Shown piece after piece: positions 43,920 through 50,784 of a DNA stretch of 64,000 nt. Source of the DNA: Streptomyces sp. R33 (GTDB lineage Bacteria > Actinomycetota > Actinomycetes > Streptomycetales > Streptomycetaceae); assembly GCF_041200175.1 (NCBI RefSeq), contig NZ_CP165727.1, positions 8,116,001 to 8,180,000 on the forward strand. The letters are read 5' to 3'. Positions within the stretch are counted from its first letter, which is position 1, and each line of letters begins with the position of its first letter. A program made the translations under genes and the position numbers. Below the pieces are notes generated by a model, which ran no database searches, was not told where the DNA came from, and saw only the letters and a program-made list of their open reading frames with translations.

Positions 43920-44225
43920 ATGAGTGCTCAGCCCGAGTACGCACCCGCCCCGCCGCCCGTGCCGGCCCCGGCCGCCGCAGCCCAGTTGCGCGAGCAGCTG
44001 CGTGTCGACCGCCGTGCCGAGCAATAGGTGCCCGCCCTCGAGCGTGACTGGGCCAAGGCCCTGGAAGGCTCCCGTCACTCGTACTCACTCACCCCGCTGC
44101 ACGACATCGTCCGTACCTGGCAGCTGCGCGTCGCCTCGGCCCCGGCCGTCGACGCGTACACCGACTCCGGTCGTGACGAGAGCGGCTTCGTCGCCCTCGA
44201 GGACGTCCTGGGGACCCGCCAGTGA
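43920..44225 (+). pseudogene. DUF6247-like antitoxin-type gene interrupted by an in-frame TAG
   Basis: ATG 43920 follows TTGGAGGACGCC and encodes a Pro/Ala-rich N-terminus; the frame then meets TAG at 44025-44027 and continues without shift for another 65 codons (PALERDWAKALEGSRHSYSL...VALEDVLGTRQ), ending at 44225. The codon context E-Q-stop-V-P-A-L-E suggests a Tyr codon became TAG. GTG directly follows the stop, so re-initiation could make the C-terminal domain alone. It overlaps the next gene by four bases. Confidence 0.7.
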
Positions 44226-44482
44226 CCGGTACGTCCTGGAGGGTGCGAGTATCCCCGCACGCGGCGAAGGCGCTCACCGACCTTCCCGAGCCCGCGACGC
44301 AGATGATCCGGGATGTCCTCGACCTCGCGACCCGCTCCCCCTGGGGCTGGCCGCAGTGGGATACCGGTGATCCCGAGGGCGAGGACATCCGGGCCGCCTC
44401 CATCGGACAACTGTCCGTCGTTTACGTGATCAACCAGCTCTCAAGGCACCTGTCCGTCCTGGCCATCGTCTGGCTCGGCTGA
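44222..44482 (+). CDS. RelE/ParE-superfamily toxin-like protein
   Basis: An 86-residue protein with the RelE fold pattern: WRVRVSPHAAKALTDLPEPA (strand and helix pair), then DIRAASIGQLSVVYVINQLS (central strands with Arg) and a final LSVLAIVWLG strand. GTG 44222 overlaps the stop of the interrupted DUF6247-like gene, the usual arrangement of such pairs in Streptomyces. Whether it is toxic, and whether its partner still works, is open. Confidence 0.75.
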   Translation: MTGTSWRVRVSPHAAKALTDLPEPATQMIRDVLDLATRSPWGWPQWDTGDPEGEDIRAASIGQLSVVYVINQLSRHLSVLAIVWLG

Positions 44483-44599
44483 CCGCCGGTCCAGAGACGG
44501 CTTCGAGGCGGCTGAGCGGGGTCCGCCGGGCGTTCAGGCTGCGTAGTCGGGGAAGTCACGTGCGGTGGGGATGTGCTGGTGGTCGGCGAGTTGTGCGCG

Positions 44600-44769
44600 G
44601 AGCCTTGAAGGCGTTGCAGCGCGATCCCTTCAAGGAGTTCGCTCGCACTCACCTCGGCCGTGTGCTTACCGGCCGCGTGACCAAGATCGTCCCATTCGGC
44701 GGCAACATGGAAGCCACCCTCAGCCGCCTGCGTTCCCTGGCCGAAGGCGTCGGCACGCTCCGGCGGTAG
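44600..44769 (+). pseudogene. Fragment of an S1 RNA-binding-domain protein
   Basis: The plus-strand frame reads DPFKEFARTHLGRVLTGRVT then KIVPFGG, the first strands of an S1 domain, and then departs from the family. A minus-strand tail (LADHQHIPTARDFPDYAA to stop 44534-44536) abuts it on the left. Both are cut gene ends at a rearrangement junction. Confidence 0.5.
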
Positions 44770-45107
44770 AGGCGGATGTCGTTTCTCGACCTCGGTCGTG
44801 GTCAGCAGACGGCCGGTGGCGCACTCGGCCCGGGAGGGGTAGTCGCGGCCGGTCCGCATCCGTGACGGGGTAGGCGAGCAGCTGCGAGCGGCCGGCCCTC
44901 GTCCCGGAAGGCGAGCGCCACCGCGGCAGCCAGATTAAGCCCCGGCGCCCTCACCCCGAGGGGCGCGGACCCGGCCGACACCGCGGGCCGGGACAGCGGC
45001 GATGAGTCAGCTGGAGCGTATGACGTCACAGTGATCGACCGGGGCGTCGGCATGATCGACCAGGGGCTGCCGGGCAGCGGAATCCGGCCGCCGGATAGGG
45101 TCTTGGC
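44770..45107. other. Gene-poor stretch
   Basis: No supported gene. A minus-strand piece (GLNLAAAVALAFRDEGRPLA) looks protein-like but has no clear start or family. Confidence 0.4.
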
Positions 45108-45542
45108 ATGGTCACGGCCCAGGCAGCATCGAGCACGAGGCGGAGCCGCCGCCCGGCGGGGCCGCTGCGGCTGCTGTGGCTGGCCGCTCTGCTGTTCGCC
45201 CTCCTCTACACCCACGCGGCAGGAGCCGACAGTGCCTCCGCGCACGTCACCGGCGGGGCCGTGTCCCACCAGGCGCCCGTCGAAATCGACGGGACCCACC
45301 ACCCCGACGGTGAGGGACCCCGTGGGAGGGGCGACGACACCGGGCGGCACTCTCACCCCGCCGAGACATGCGCCTCCGGCCATCCGGAGCAGGGTTGCGC
45401 TCTGCCGTGCCCGCACCTCGTTCCCCTGGAAGACCTGACCCCTTCCTTGGCCGCGATGCGGCCGCAGCTCTGGGCCCCGACGCTCCCGTCCGGTCTTCCG
45501 CCCTGGCGAAGTTCCCTCAGCTCAGTGGTGCAACAGGTATAG
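45108..45542 (+). CDS. DUF6153 family membrane protein
   Basis: A 144-residue protein with one N-terminal membrane helix (LRLLWLAALLFALLYTHAAG) and an exported His/Cys-bearing part (HSHPAETCASGHPEQGCALP). This is the DUF6153 layout. Cys and His clusters suggest metal handling. It is 112 bp upstream of a His-rich membrane protein gene on the same strand. Confidence 0.75.
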   Translation: MVTAQAASSTRRSRRPAGPLRLLWLAALLFALLYTHAAGADSASAHVTGGAVSHQAPVEIDGTHHPDGEGPRGRGDDTGRHSHPAETCASGHPEQGCALPCPHLVPLEDLTPSLAAMRPQLWAPTLPSGLPPWRSSLSSVVQQV

Positions 45543-45654
45543 GTCCGGGCGCTCTGCCCCAGCCTGCCCTGACTCTCATCATCGGCCCCGGCCCGCCCCT
45601 TGCTGGTGCGCGCCGGGTGATGAGCCACACCTGTAGCACCCAAGGAACTCGCAC

Positions 45655-46392
45655 ATGACCTCCATTCGGCTTCTCGACGCCTGGCCTGCGGACCCCGCAA
45701 CGGTCGCTCCCGCGACAGGGCGGGCCGCCCGACGCAAGAAGCGCTCGTCCCACAAGCGTCTGCTGACCGCCCGCTATCTCGGCTACGTCGGGTACTTCGT
45801 CGGCGCCGGCCTCATCAGCGGCGCCGTGGTCCACCACCCGTTGGACCCCGACCGCTACACGCGGATCGCCCTCTACGGTGCGCTCGTCTTCCTCGCCGCC
45901 ACCGTCCTCAACGAGTTCCTCCTCACCCGGGAGCGCCCCGGGCTTGCGCGCATGCTGGCGGTGATCGGCTCTTCGCTGTTGTTGTCGTTCGGCATCGGCA
46001 TGCTCAGCGGCGGACTGCAGCACTTCGACGACTTCCCGGCCCGCGGCGCGATCCTCGTCCCCGTCGGCCTGGTCGTCTCTTTCATCGCCTACGTGATCAA
46101 GGATGCCGACACGCCCTGGCACCGCATCTTCAGCCTCGTCGGCCTGACCGTCCTCGCCGTGGCGGCTGTCGCCTACCTCGGCCTGCGTGACGTCGCAAAC
46201 TCCATGGAGAGCGCGCCCGGGGGTCAGGGCCACAGCCACGGCACCGCCGAAGAGGCCATCAGCACCGAAAAGCCTGCGGCAGACGATCACACGTCCACCA
46301 CCGGCCCTTCGGCCCCGGCTGCCGGCAGCACCGCCCCCACGGCCAAGCCCGGCCCGAAGGCGCCAGAGCACAACGACGGCCACAGCCACTGA
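45655..46392 (+). CDS. Polytopic membrane protein with His-rich C-terminal tail
   Basis: A 245-residue protein with about five transmembrane helices between residues 40 and 180 (for example ALYGALVFLAATVLNEFLL and MLAVIGSSLLLSFGIGML) and an extracytoplasmic tail containing GGQGHSHGTAEE and ending HNDGHSH, likely metal ligands. No named family is certain. Pairing with the DUF6153 gene suggests a copper or other metal function; inference. Confidence 0.7.
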   Translation: MTSIRLLDAWPADPATVAPATGRAARRKKRSSHKRLLTARYLGYVGYFVGAGLISGAVVHHPLDPDRYTRIALYGALVFLAATVLNEFLLTRERPGLARMLAVIGSSLLLSFGIGMLSGGLQHFDDFPARGAILVPVGLVVSFIAYVIKDADTPWHRIFSLVGLTVLAVAAVAYLGLRDVANSMESAPGGQGHSHGTAEEAISTEKPAADDHTSTTGPSAPAAGSTAPTAKPGPKAPEHNDGHSH

Positions 46393-46422
46393 GAGCACCC
46401 CCTCCCCGTGCGACTTTGGCGG

Positions 46423-46839
46423 TCAGGGCATTTCGTCCGGGTCGCAGGTTGCCCGGCGCAGGCCGATGGTGCGCAGGGCGCGCATCAGTCCTTCCTCGTC
46501 GCCTGCGCGCACGCTGTGGACGGCCCCGTCGAGGGTGAAGCCGTCGAGGTCGCCGGGGGCCGCGTCGGCTCTGGTGCGGAGTACGACCCCGCTGGGCGGG
46601 TCCAGGGCGCGTACTCCGTGGAAGATGCCGAGTGCGGCCGGGTCGTCTCGGAAGCTTCCGGCCAGGGTGAGCACGGTGATGTCGGGGAGCAGGACCCGGG
46701 CGTGGGCGAGGGCGATGTCGGGCGTGCGGGCGTGGGAGATGACCTGGAAATGGGGGTTGCGCTGGATCCGCGACCTCAGCCGCTCCAGTTCCTCGCCCTC
46801 CGGTACGCCGACCACCAGGACTGTCATCACGATCCCCAT
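46423..46839 (-). CDS. Receiver-domain-like protein, degenerate
   Basis: A 138-residue single-domain protein with a CheY-like alternation: MTVLVVGVPEGEELERLRSR, a VLLPDITVLTLAGSF strand where the phospho-acceptor Asp would be expected (PDITV), and later GAVHSVRAGDEEGLMRAL. The acidic pocket is incomplete, so it may be an atypical, non-phosphorylated receiver. Start may be ATG 46839 or the internal ATG 12 bases later. Confidence 0.6.
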   Translation of the reverse strand: MGIVMTVLVVGVPEGEELERLRSRIQRNPHFQVISHARTPDIALAHARVLLPDITVLTLAGSFRDDPAALGIFHGVRALDPPSGVVLRTRADAAPGDLDGFTLDGAVHSVRAGDEEGLMRALRTIGLRRATCDPDEMP

Positions 46840-46904
46840 TCTCCGTCCGTGCCGCGCGTAGGGCAGGACGCCGCGGAACCCGGTGCCGTGCGGCGGGCCG
46901 GCCC

Positions 46905-46949
46905 GGGCCGGGCGGGCCGGGCGGGCCGGGCGGGCCGGGCGGGCCGGAC
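46905..46949. repeat. Five tandem 9-bp units GGGCCGGGC
   Basis: Four perfect units and one with a single change (GGGCCGGAC). It lies in the divergent intergenic region between the receiver-like gene and the DUF4097 gene. Confidence 0.85.
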
Positions 46950-47006
46950 GCGAGTGGCGGGTGCGATCAGCTCTCGCTGCGCCGGCGTAGCTTTCGCCTT
47001 CAGTTC

Positions 47007-47093
47007 ATTGCAATGTGAAGGTGGTCTATCGTTGCGTTAATTTTCGATCCATTGCAACAATTTGTGGCACATGACCTGCGTAGATGTCATCTA
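47007..47093 (+). promoter_or_regulatory. Operator region with palindromes upstream of the DUF4097 gene
   Basis: In an unusually A/T-rich 150-bp stretch there are ATTGCAAT (47007-47014, perfect palindrome), ATTGCAACAAT (47051-47061, inverted ATTG/CAAT) and TAGATGTCATCTA (47081-47093, perfect six-base arms around one T). The last is a good regulator site near the likely -10. The regulator is not encoded nearby. The ribosome site GGAAGGAAAG lies before ATG 47175. Confidence 0.55.
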
Positions 47094-47174
47094 TGTGCAA
47101 CGAAGCAGTTGAGGAATCTCGAAACGCAACGTAGCTTTTCCTTCATCGGAAACAAAAGCCGGAAGGAAAGCATC

Positions 47175-47846
47175 ATGCAGAAGTTCGACACCCCCGCCCC
47201 GATCGCGGCCGTCCTGGACATCCCCGCCGGCCGTATCCGGTTCATCGCCGCGGACCGCGCGGACACGGCGGTCGAGGTCCTGCCGGCGAATGCCTCGAGC
47301 GGCCGTGACGTGAAGGCGGTGGAGCAGATCGAGGTCGGATATGCCGACGGCGTCCTGCGCATCTGGGCCGCACCGGCGGAGAACCGGTTCCTGGGCGACT
47401 CCGGCTCGGTCGAGGTGACCGTCCGGCTGCCGGCCGGCTCCCGTATCGAGGCGAAGGCGGCCAGTTCCGAGTTCCGCGGTATCGGACGCCTCGGTGACGT
47501 CGCCTTCGAGGGCGCCCAGGCCTCGGTCGAGCTCGAGGAGGCCGCAAGCGCCCACCTCGCCGTCCTCGCTGGTGACGTCTCGGTCGGCCGGCTGAGCGGC
47601 CCCGCCGAGATCAGCACCCAGAAGGGCGACATCAACATCACCGAAGCCGTGCGCGGCACGGTCACCCTGCGCACCGAGCACGGCAACATTTCGGTCGGCG
47701 CCGCTGCCGGAGTCTCCGCTGCCCTGGACGCCGACACCTCCTACGGCCGCATCCACAACGCCCTCACCAACACCGACGGCGCCGCCGCGGGCCTGAGCAT
47801 CCATGCGACCACCTCCTACGGCGACATCACCGCTCGCAGCATCTGA
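47175..47846 (+). CDS. DUF4097-family beta-strand-repeat protein
   Basis: A 223-residue protein of right-handed beta-repeat type: VLDIPAGRIRFIAADRADTA, then repeated units such as GPAEISTQKGDINITEAVRG and TVTLRTEHGNISVGAAAGVS, as in adhesin-like DUF4097 proteins. No signal peptide, so probably cytosolic. It precedes an alpha/beta-hydrolase gene by 72 bp, probably one transcript. Members are often controlled by a PadR- or TetR-type regulator. Confidence 0.85.
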   Translation: MQKFDTPAPIAAVLDIPAGRIRFIAADRADTAVEVLPANASSGRDVKAVEQIEVGYADGVLRIWAAPAENRFLGDSGSVEVTVRLPAGSRIEAKAASSEFRGIGRLGDVAFEGAQASVELEEAASAHLAVLAGDVSVGRLSGPAEISTQKGDINITEAVRGTVTLRTEHGNISVGAAAGVSAALDADTSYGRIHNALTNTDGAAAGLSIHATTSYGDITARSI

Positions 47847-47918
47847 CCCGCAGCCCCTGAGGAACATCCGGCCCGAAGAGGCCGACGAGACCCCCTGCAC
47901 TCTGGAAGAAGGCAAGCC

Positions 47919-48728
47919 ATGACCTCCATCAAGCAGTCCGCCTGGACCGGCATGGTGTCGATCGATGACACCGCACTGGCCGTGACCGACACCGGCGGTT
48001 CCGGCCGCCCGGTGGTCTACCTCAACGGCTCCTACGCCGACCAGTCGCACTGGCGGCGCGTCATCACCGACCTCGGCAGCGGCTACCGGCACATCACCTA
48101 CGACGAGCGCGCCCGCGGCAAATCGAAGCGCGCCGGCGACTATTCGTTCGAGGCGTGCCTGCGTGACCTCGACGCCGTCCTCACGGCCCGGGGCGTGGAC
48201 CGGCCGATTCTGGTGGGCTGGTCCTACGGGGCCATGCTGGCCGTGCACTGGGCCGCCCGGAACCCGGACCGCATCGCGGGGGTGGTGTCCGTGGACGGCG
48301 CCATGCCCCACGAGTGGCTCGACGATGCGGCCCGGGAGCAGGTCCGCAAGCTGTTCCGCCGGATGAGCCCGCTGTTCCCGATCGCCCGCCCGCTCGGCCT
48401 GGCCGCGCGCATGAGCGCCGCGCAGCACGCCGAGATCAACATCGAGATCAACGAGCTCTGCACGCCCGCCGCCCTCAACCCGGTCTTCGACCGTGTGACC
48501 GTACCGACCCGGTACGTGCTCGCCACCGGCGGCAACCTCGGCGGCGACCCGAAGCTGATGGAAAAGATCCGCGCCGACCTCGACCCGGTGGTCGCCCGCA
48601 ACCCGAACATCCGGGTCAGTGCGAAGGTCGCGAGCAACCACTCCAAGATCCTGCGCAAGGACTTCCGAGCCGTCGCCGACGCCGTACGCGAGGTCGCCGC
48701 CACTCGCGAACACCACAACGTCGGCTGA
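47919..48728 (+). CDS. Alpha/beta hydrolase
   Basis: A 269-residue hydrolase. PVVYLNGSYADQSHWRRVIT is the oxyanion-loop region, GWSYGA the nucleophile elbow with Ser, and SNHSKILRKD near the end carries the catalytic His; the acid is probably in the preceding strand-loop. Start ATG 47919 follows AAGAAGGCAAGCC. Substrate unknown. Co-transcribed with the DUF4097 gene, an arrangement seen in Streptomyces. Confidence 0.87.
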   Translation: MTSIKQSAWTGMVSIDDTALAVTDTGGSGRPVVYLNGSYADQSHWRRVITDLGSGYRHITYDERARGKSKRAGDYSFEACLRDLDAVLTARGVDRPILVGWSYGAMLAVHWAARNPDRIAGVVSVDGAMPHEWLDDAAREQVRKLFRRMSPLFPIARPLGLAARMSAAQHAEINIEINELCTPAALNPVFDRVTVPTRYVLATGGNLGGDPKLMEKIRADLDPVVARNPNIRVSAKVASNHSKILRKDFRAVADAVREVAATREHHNVG

Positions 48729-48815
48729 GCCGGCCACGCCGGTGTCCTGGGAGGGCAGCCCCGCCGCCGGCGTCAGCGAGACGCGGTCCAACGGCTGTAC
48801 CGATGTTCCACCGGC

Positions 48816-49844
48816 TCAGATGTCGATCGGGGCCAGCCCAGGATAGATGTCGCGCCAGCGGTAGCGACGGCAATGGAAGTGCCAGTGGGCGAAGGCGGTC
48901 ATGTAGCGGTCGAGGTGCGGGCGTTGCTCGTCAGTGGCGAGGTCCAGGACGCGGCGGTAGGCAGTCAGGCCGCTGTCGAGGCTCCGGCGGTAGGCGGCGA
49001 GGTAGGGGATGTTCTCGCTCACCGAGCGGCGGTAGATCCGGCTGGCGAGGAAGTCCTCGCCGTGCACCGCCTCCTTGTAGAAGGACAGGACGTCGTTGAT
49101 GTCGTTGAGGAACGCGACGCAGGAGCTCAGCGCTGCCGACCAGAATGCCCGATGGTGGACGGCGCTCAAGCAGGGGTCGGTGAACTGAAGCGAGGTGAAC
49201 CAGAACTGGGAGAAGCCGTTGAAGACGCGGACGAAGTCGCTGTCGACCTCGTCGGACGCCTCCGGCGTGAACTCCGCCTCCATGAGGACGCCGGTGATCG
49301 CGTTGTAGAAGAAGGTCTTGAAGACGGCGAGGAACGTCGGATCGCAGAACCGTGCGACCTCGTCGAACATGTGCCGGATGTACCGGGCGTTCGGCGAGGA
49401 TGCATGTTGCTCGGGCAGCATGCCGGCCCGCAGGATGGCCTCCGCCTCTGCGGGGTCGTGGCAGCACACGTCATCGGTGTTGGTGGTGAAGACCCAGATG
49501 CGGTCAAGGGCGAGGGCGAGCTCGTCGTCGGCGATGGGCACCATGAGGGCGCGCATCAGCGTGATGTTGGTGGTCGTGGCGGCGGGGACGGTGACGCCGA
49601 ACGCCGCGAACTCGGTGGTGAGCGCATCGGCGTCGGCGCGGGCCTGCGCGAGGTTGACGAGCGGATCGAAGGTTTCGGTCAGGGCGATCATCTCGTCGAC
49701 AAGGCCGGAGGCCAGGACGCCGGCGACCATCGTGCGGTGGCGATGATCGGGGACGGCTTCGAGGCCGCTCCGCGCCGTGTAGTGGAGGGTGTCCACACCA
49801 GGCGGTCGGGGGTGCCTGATCGTGCGGCGGCCTGTCGAGTCCAC
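48816..49844 (-). CDS. Class I terpene synthase, trichodiene-synthase (TRI5)-like
   Basis: A 342-residue terpene cyclase. The Asp-rich motif is D124-D125-V-C-C-H-D130; the NSE motif is N250-D-V-L-S254-F-Y-K-E258 (NDVLSFYKE), nearly the NDLMSFYKE of fungal trichodiene synthase; the pyrophosphate-sensing R-Y pair is R327-Y328. Spacing (126 and 77 residues) almost equals that of Fusarium TRI5 (125 and 79). GTG 49844 follows GGAAGGACGCGGT. Bacterial cyclases normally read NDxxSxxKE with different flanks. Product predicted sesquiterpene-like but unknown. Confidence 0.85.
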   Translation of the reverse strand: MDSTGRRTIRHPRPPGVDTLHYTARSGLEAVPDHRHRTMVAGVLASGLVDEMIALTETFDPLVNLAQARADADALTTEFAAFGVTVPAATTTNITLMRALMVPIADDELALALDRIWVFTTNTDDVCCHDPAEAEAILRAGMLPEQHASSPNARYIRHMFDEVARFCDPTFLAVFKTFFYNAITGVLMEAEFTPEASDEVDSDFVRVFNGFSQFWFTSLQFTDPCLSAVHHRAFWSAALSSCVAFLNDINDVLSFYKEAVHGEDFLASRIYRRSVSENIPYLAAYRRSLDSGLTAYRRVLDLATDEQRPHLDRYMTAFAHWHFHCRRYRWRDIYPGLAPIDI

Positions 49845-50023
49845 ACCGCGTCCTTCCGAATGTCGTTCCCGGTCAGCGGCGCCGTACCTGCACGGCCCGC
49901 TGGATACTCACGCAGTTCATCCCATCACTGGCTGCAATGGTGCATCGCAAAAACTCGACATGGGCTCGGTCTGCCGGGTCGTCCTCCACCCGGAGGCCGT
50001 GAACCGCTGCGCGTACTGACCGC

Positions 50024-50728
50024 TCAGCGACCCAGTCGTGCCGCGAGCCCGTCGAGCACGCAGTCCAGACCGAACGCGAACTCGACATCGGGGTCGAGCT
50101 CCTCGGCTTCGAGGACACGGCGGGCGAGCATCGGGTGTTCGCCCGCCGCGAGGACCTCAGTGATGTAGGGGCCGACGCTGCGCTGCCACTCCTCCTCGCT
50201 GAGCCCGGTGCGCTGCTCCGCGCGCCGAAGGGCCTGCTGGGCGGCGACCGAACCCAGCACGTACGCGTGCACGGCGCTGAGCGCCTGCGAGGCCAGGGTG
50301 ATGTCGGGCGTGAGCGCGACGGCGGCGCGCAGCGCGGCCTCGGACCGCCGCAACGAGTTGGGACCGAGCGCAGGCCTCCCCGCCAGTTCACCCGCCAACC
50401 AGGGATGCCGCAGCAGCGTCGCACGCAACGCGTGCGCGACCGCCCCCAGATCGGCACGCCAGTCCCCAGCGGACTCGGGCAGCGGATCCTCGCCCTGCGC
50501 GGCGTCGACCATCAGGTCCACCAGCTCGTCGCGGTTGGTGATGTACCGGTAGAGCGAGGCAGTCCCGGAACCGAGATCACCCGCGACCCGGCGCATCGAC
50601 ACCGCCGCCAGTCCCTCCGCGTCCGCGACGGCCAGCGCGGCGGCCACGTACTGGTCCACCCCAGGTGCACGTCGACGCGGCTCGGGGCGCGGCCGGGTCC
50701 ACACCGACGAGGGAACGGGTTCGGTCAT
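50024..50728 (-). CDS. TetR-family transcriptional repressor
   Basis: A 234-residue TetR with the HTH YVAAALAVADAEGLAAVSMR then RVAGDLGSGTASLYRYITNR and a TetR_C-type C-terminal domain (ATLLRHPWLAGELAGRPALG). It is divergent from the FAD-monooxygenase gene, 56 bp away, the classic arrangement of a repressor and its drug/aromatic-inducible monooxygenase. Confidence 0.9.
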   Translation of the reverse strand: MTEPVPSSVWTRPRPEPRRRAPGVDQYVAAALAVADAEGLAAVSMRRVAGDLGSGTASLYRYITNRDELVDLMVDAAQGEDPLPESAGDWRADLGAVAHALRATLLRHPWLAGELAGRPALGPNSLRRSEAALRAAVALTPDITLASQALSAVHAYVLGSVAAQQALRRAEQRTGLSEEEWQRSVGPYITEVLAAGEHPMLARRVLEAEELDPDVEFAFGLDCVLDGLAARLGR

Positions 50729-50769
50729 CGGGGCGGCTCCTTTCCTCGTTGACCCGCATCCTACCTTCT

Positions 50770-50784
50770 GGGTACGGTGTATCC
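50770..50784 (+). promoter_or_regulatory. Probable TetR operator abutting the monooxygenase start
   Basis: GGGTACGGTGTATCC is an inverted repeat (GGGTAC / GTATCC, one mismatch) ending right at ATG 50785. A second GTGTATCC lies at 50797-50804 within the coding region. There is no ribosome site before the ATG, so the mRNA is probably leaderless and a bound repressor would cover its start. Confidence 0.55.

Noticed and set aside
46905..46949. CRISPR-like or iteron array
   Set aside because: The 9-bp units are directly adjacent with no spacers and too short; simple tandem repeat.
47091..48791. Minus-strand 566-codon frame antisense to DUF4097 and the hydrolase
   Set aside because: Gly/Val/Asp-rich shadow; plus-strand genes have motifs and ribosome sites.
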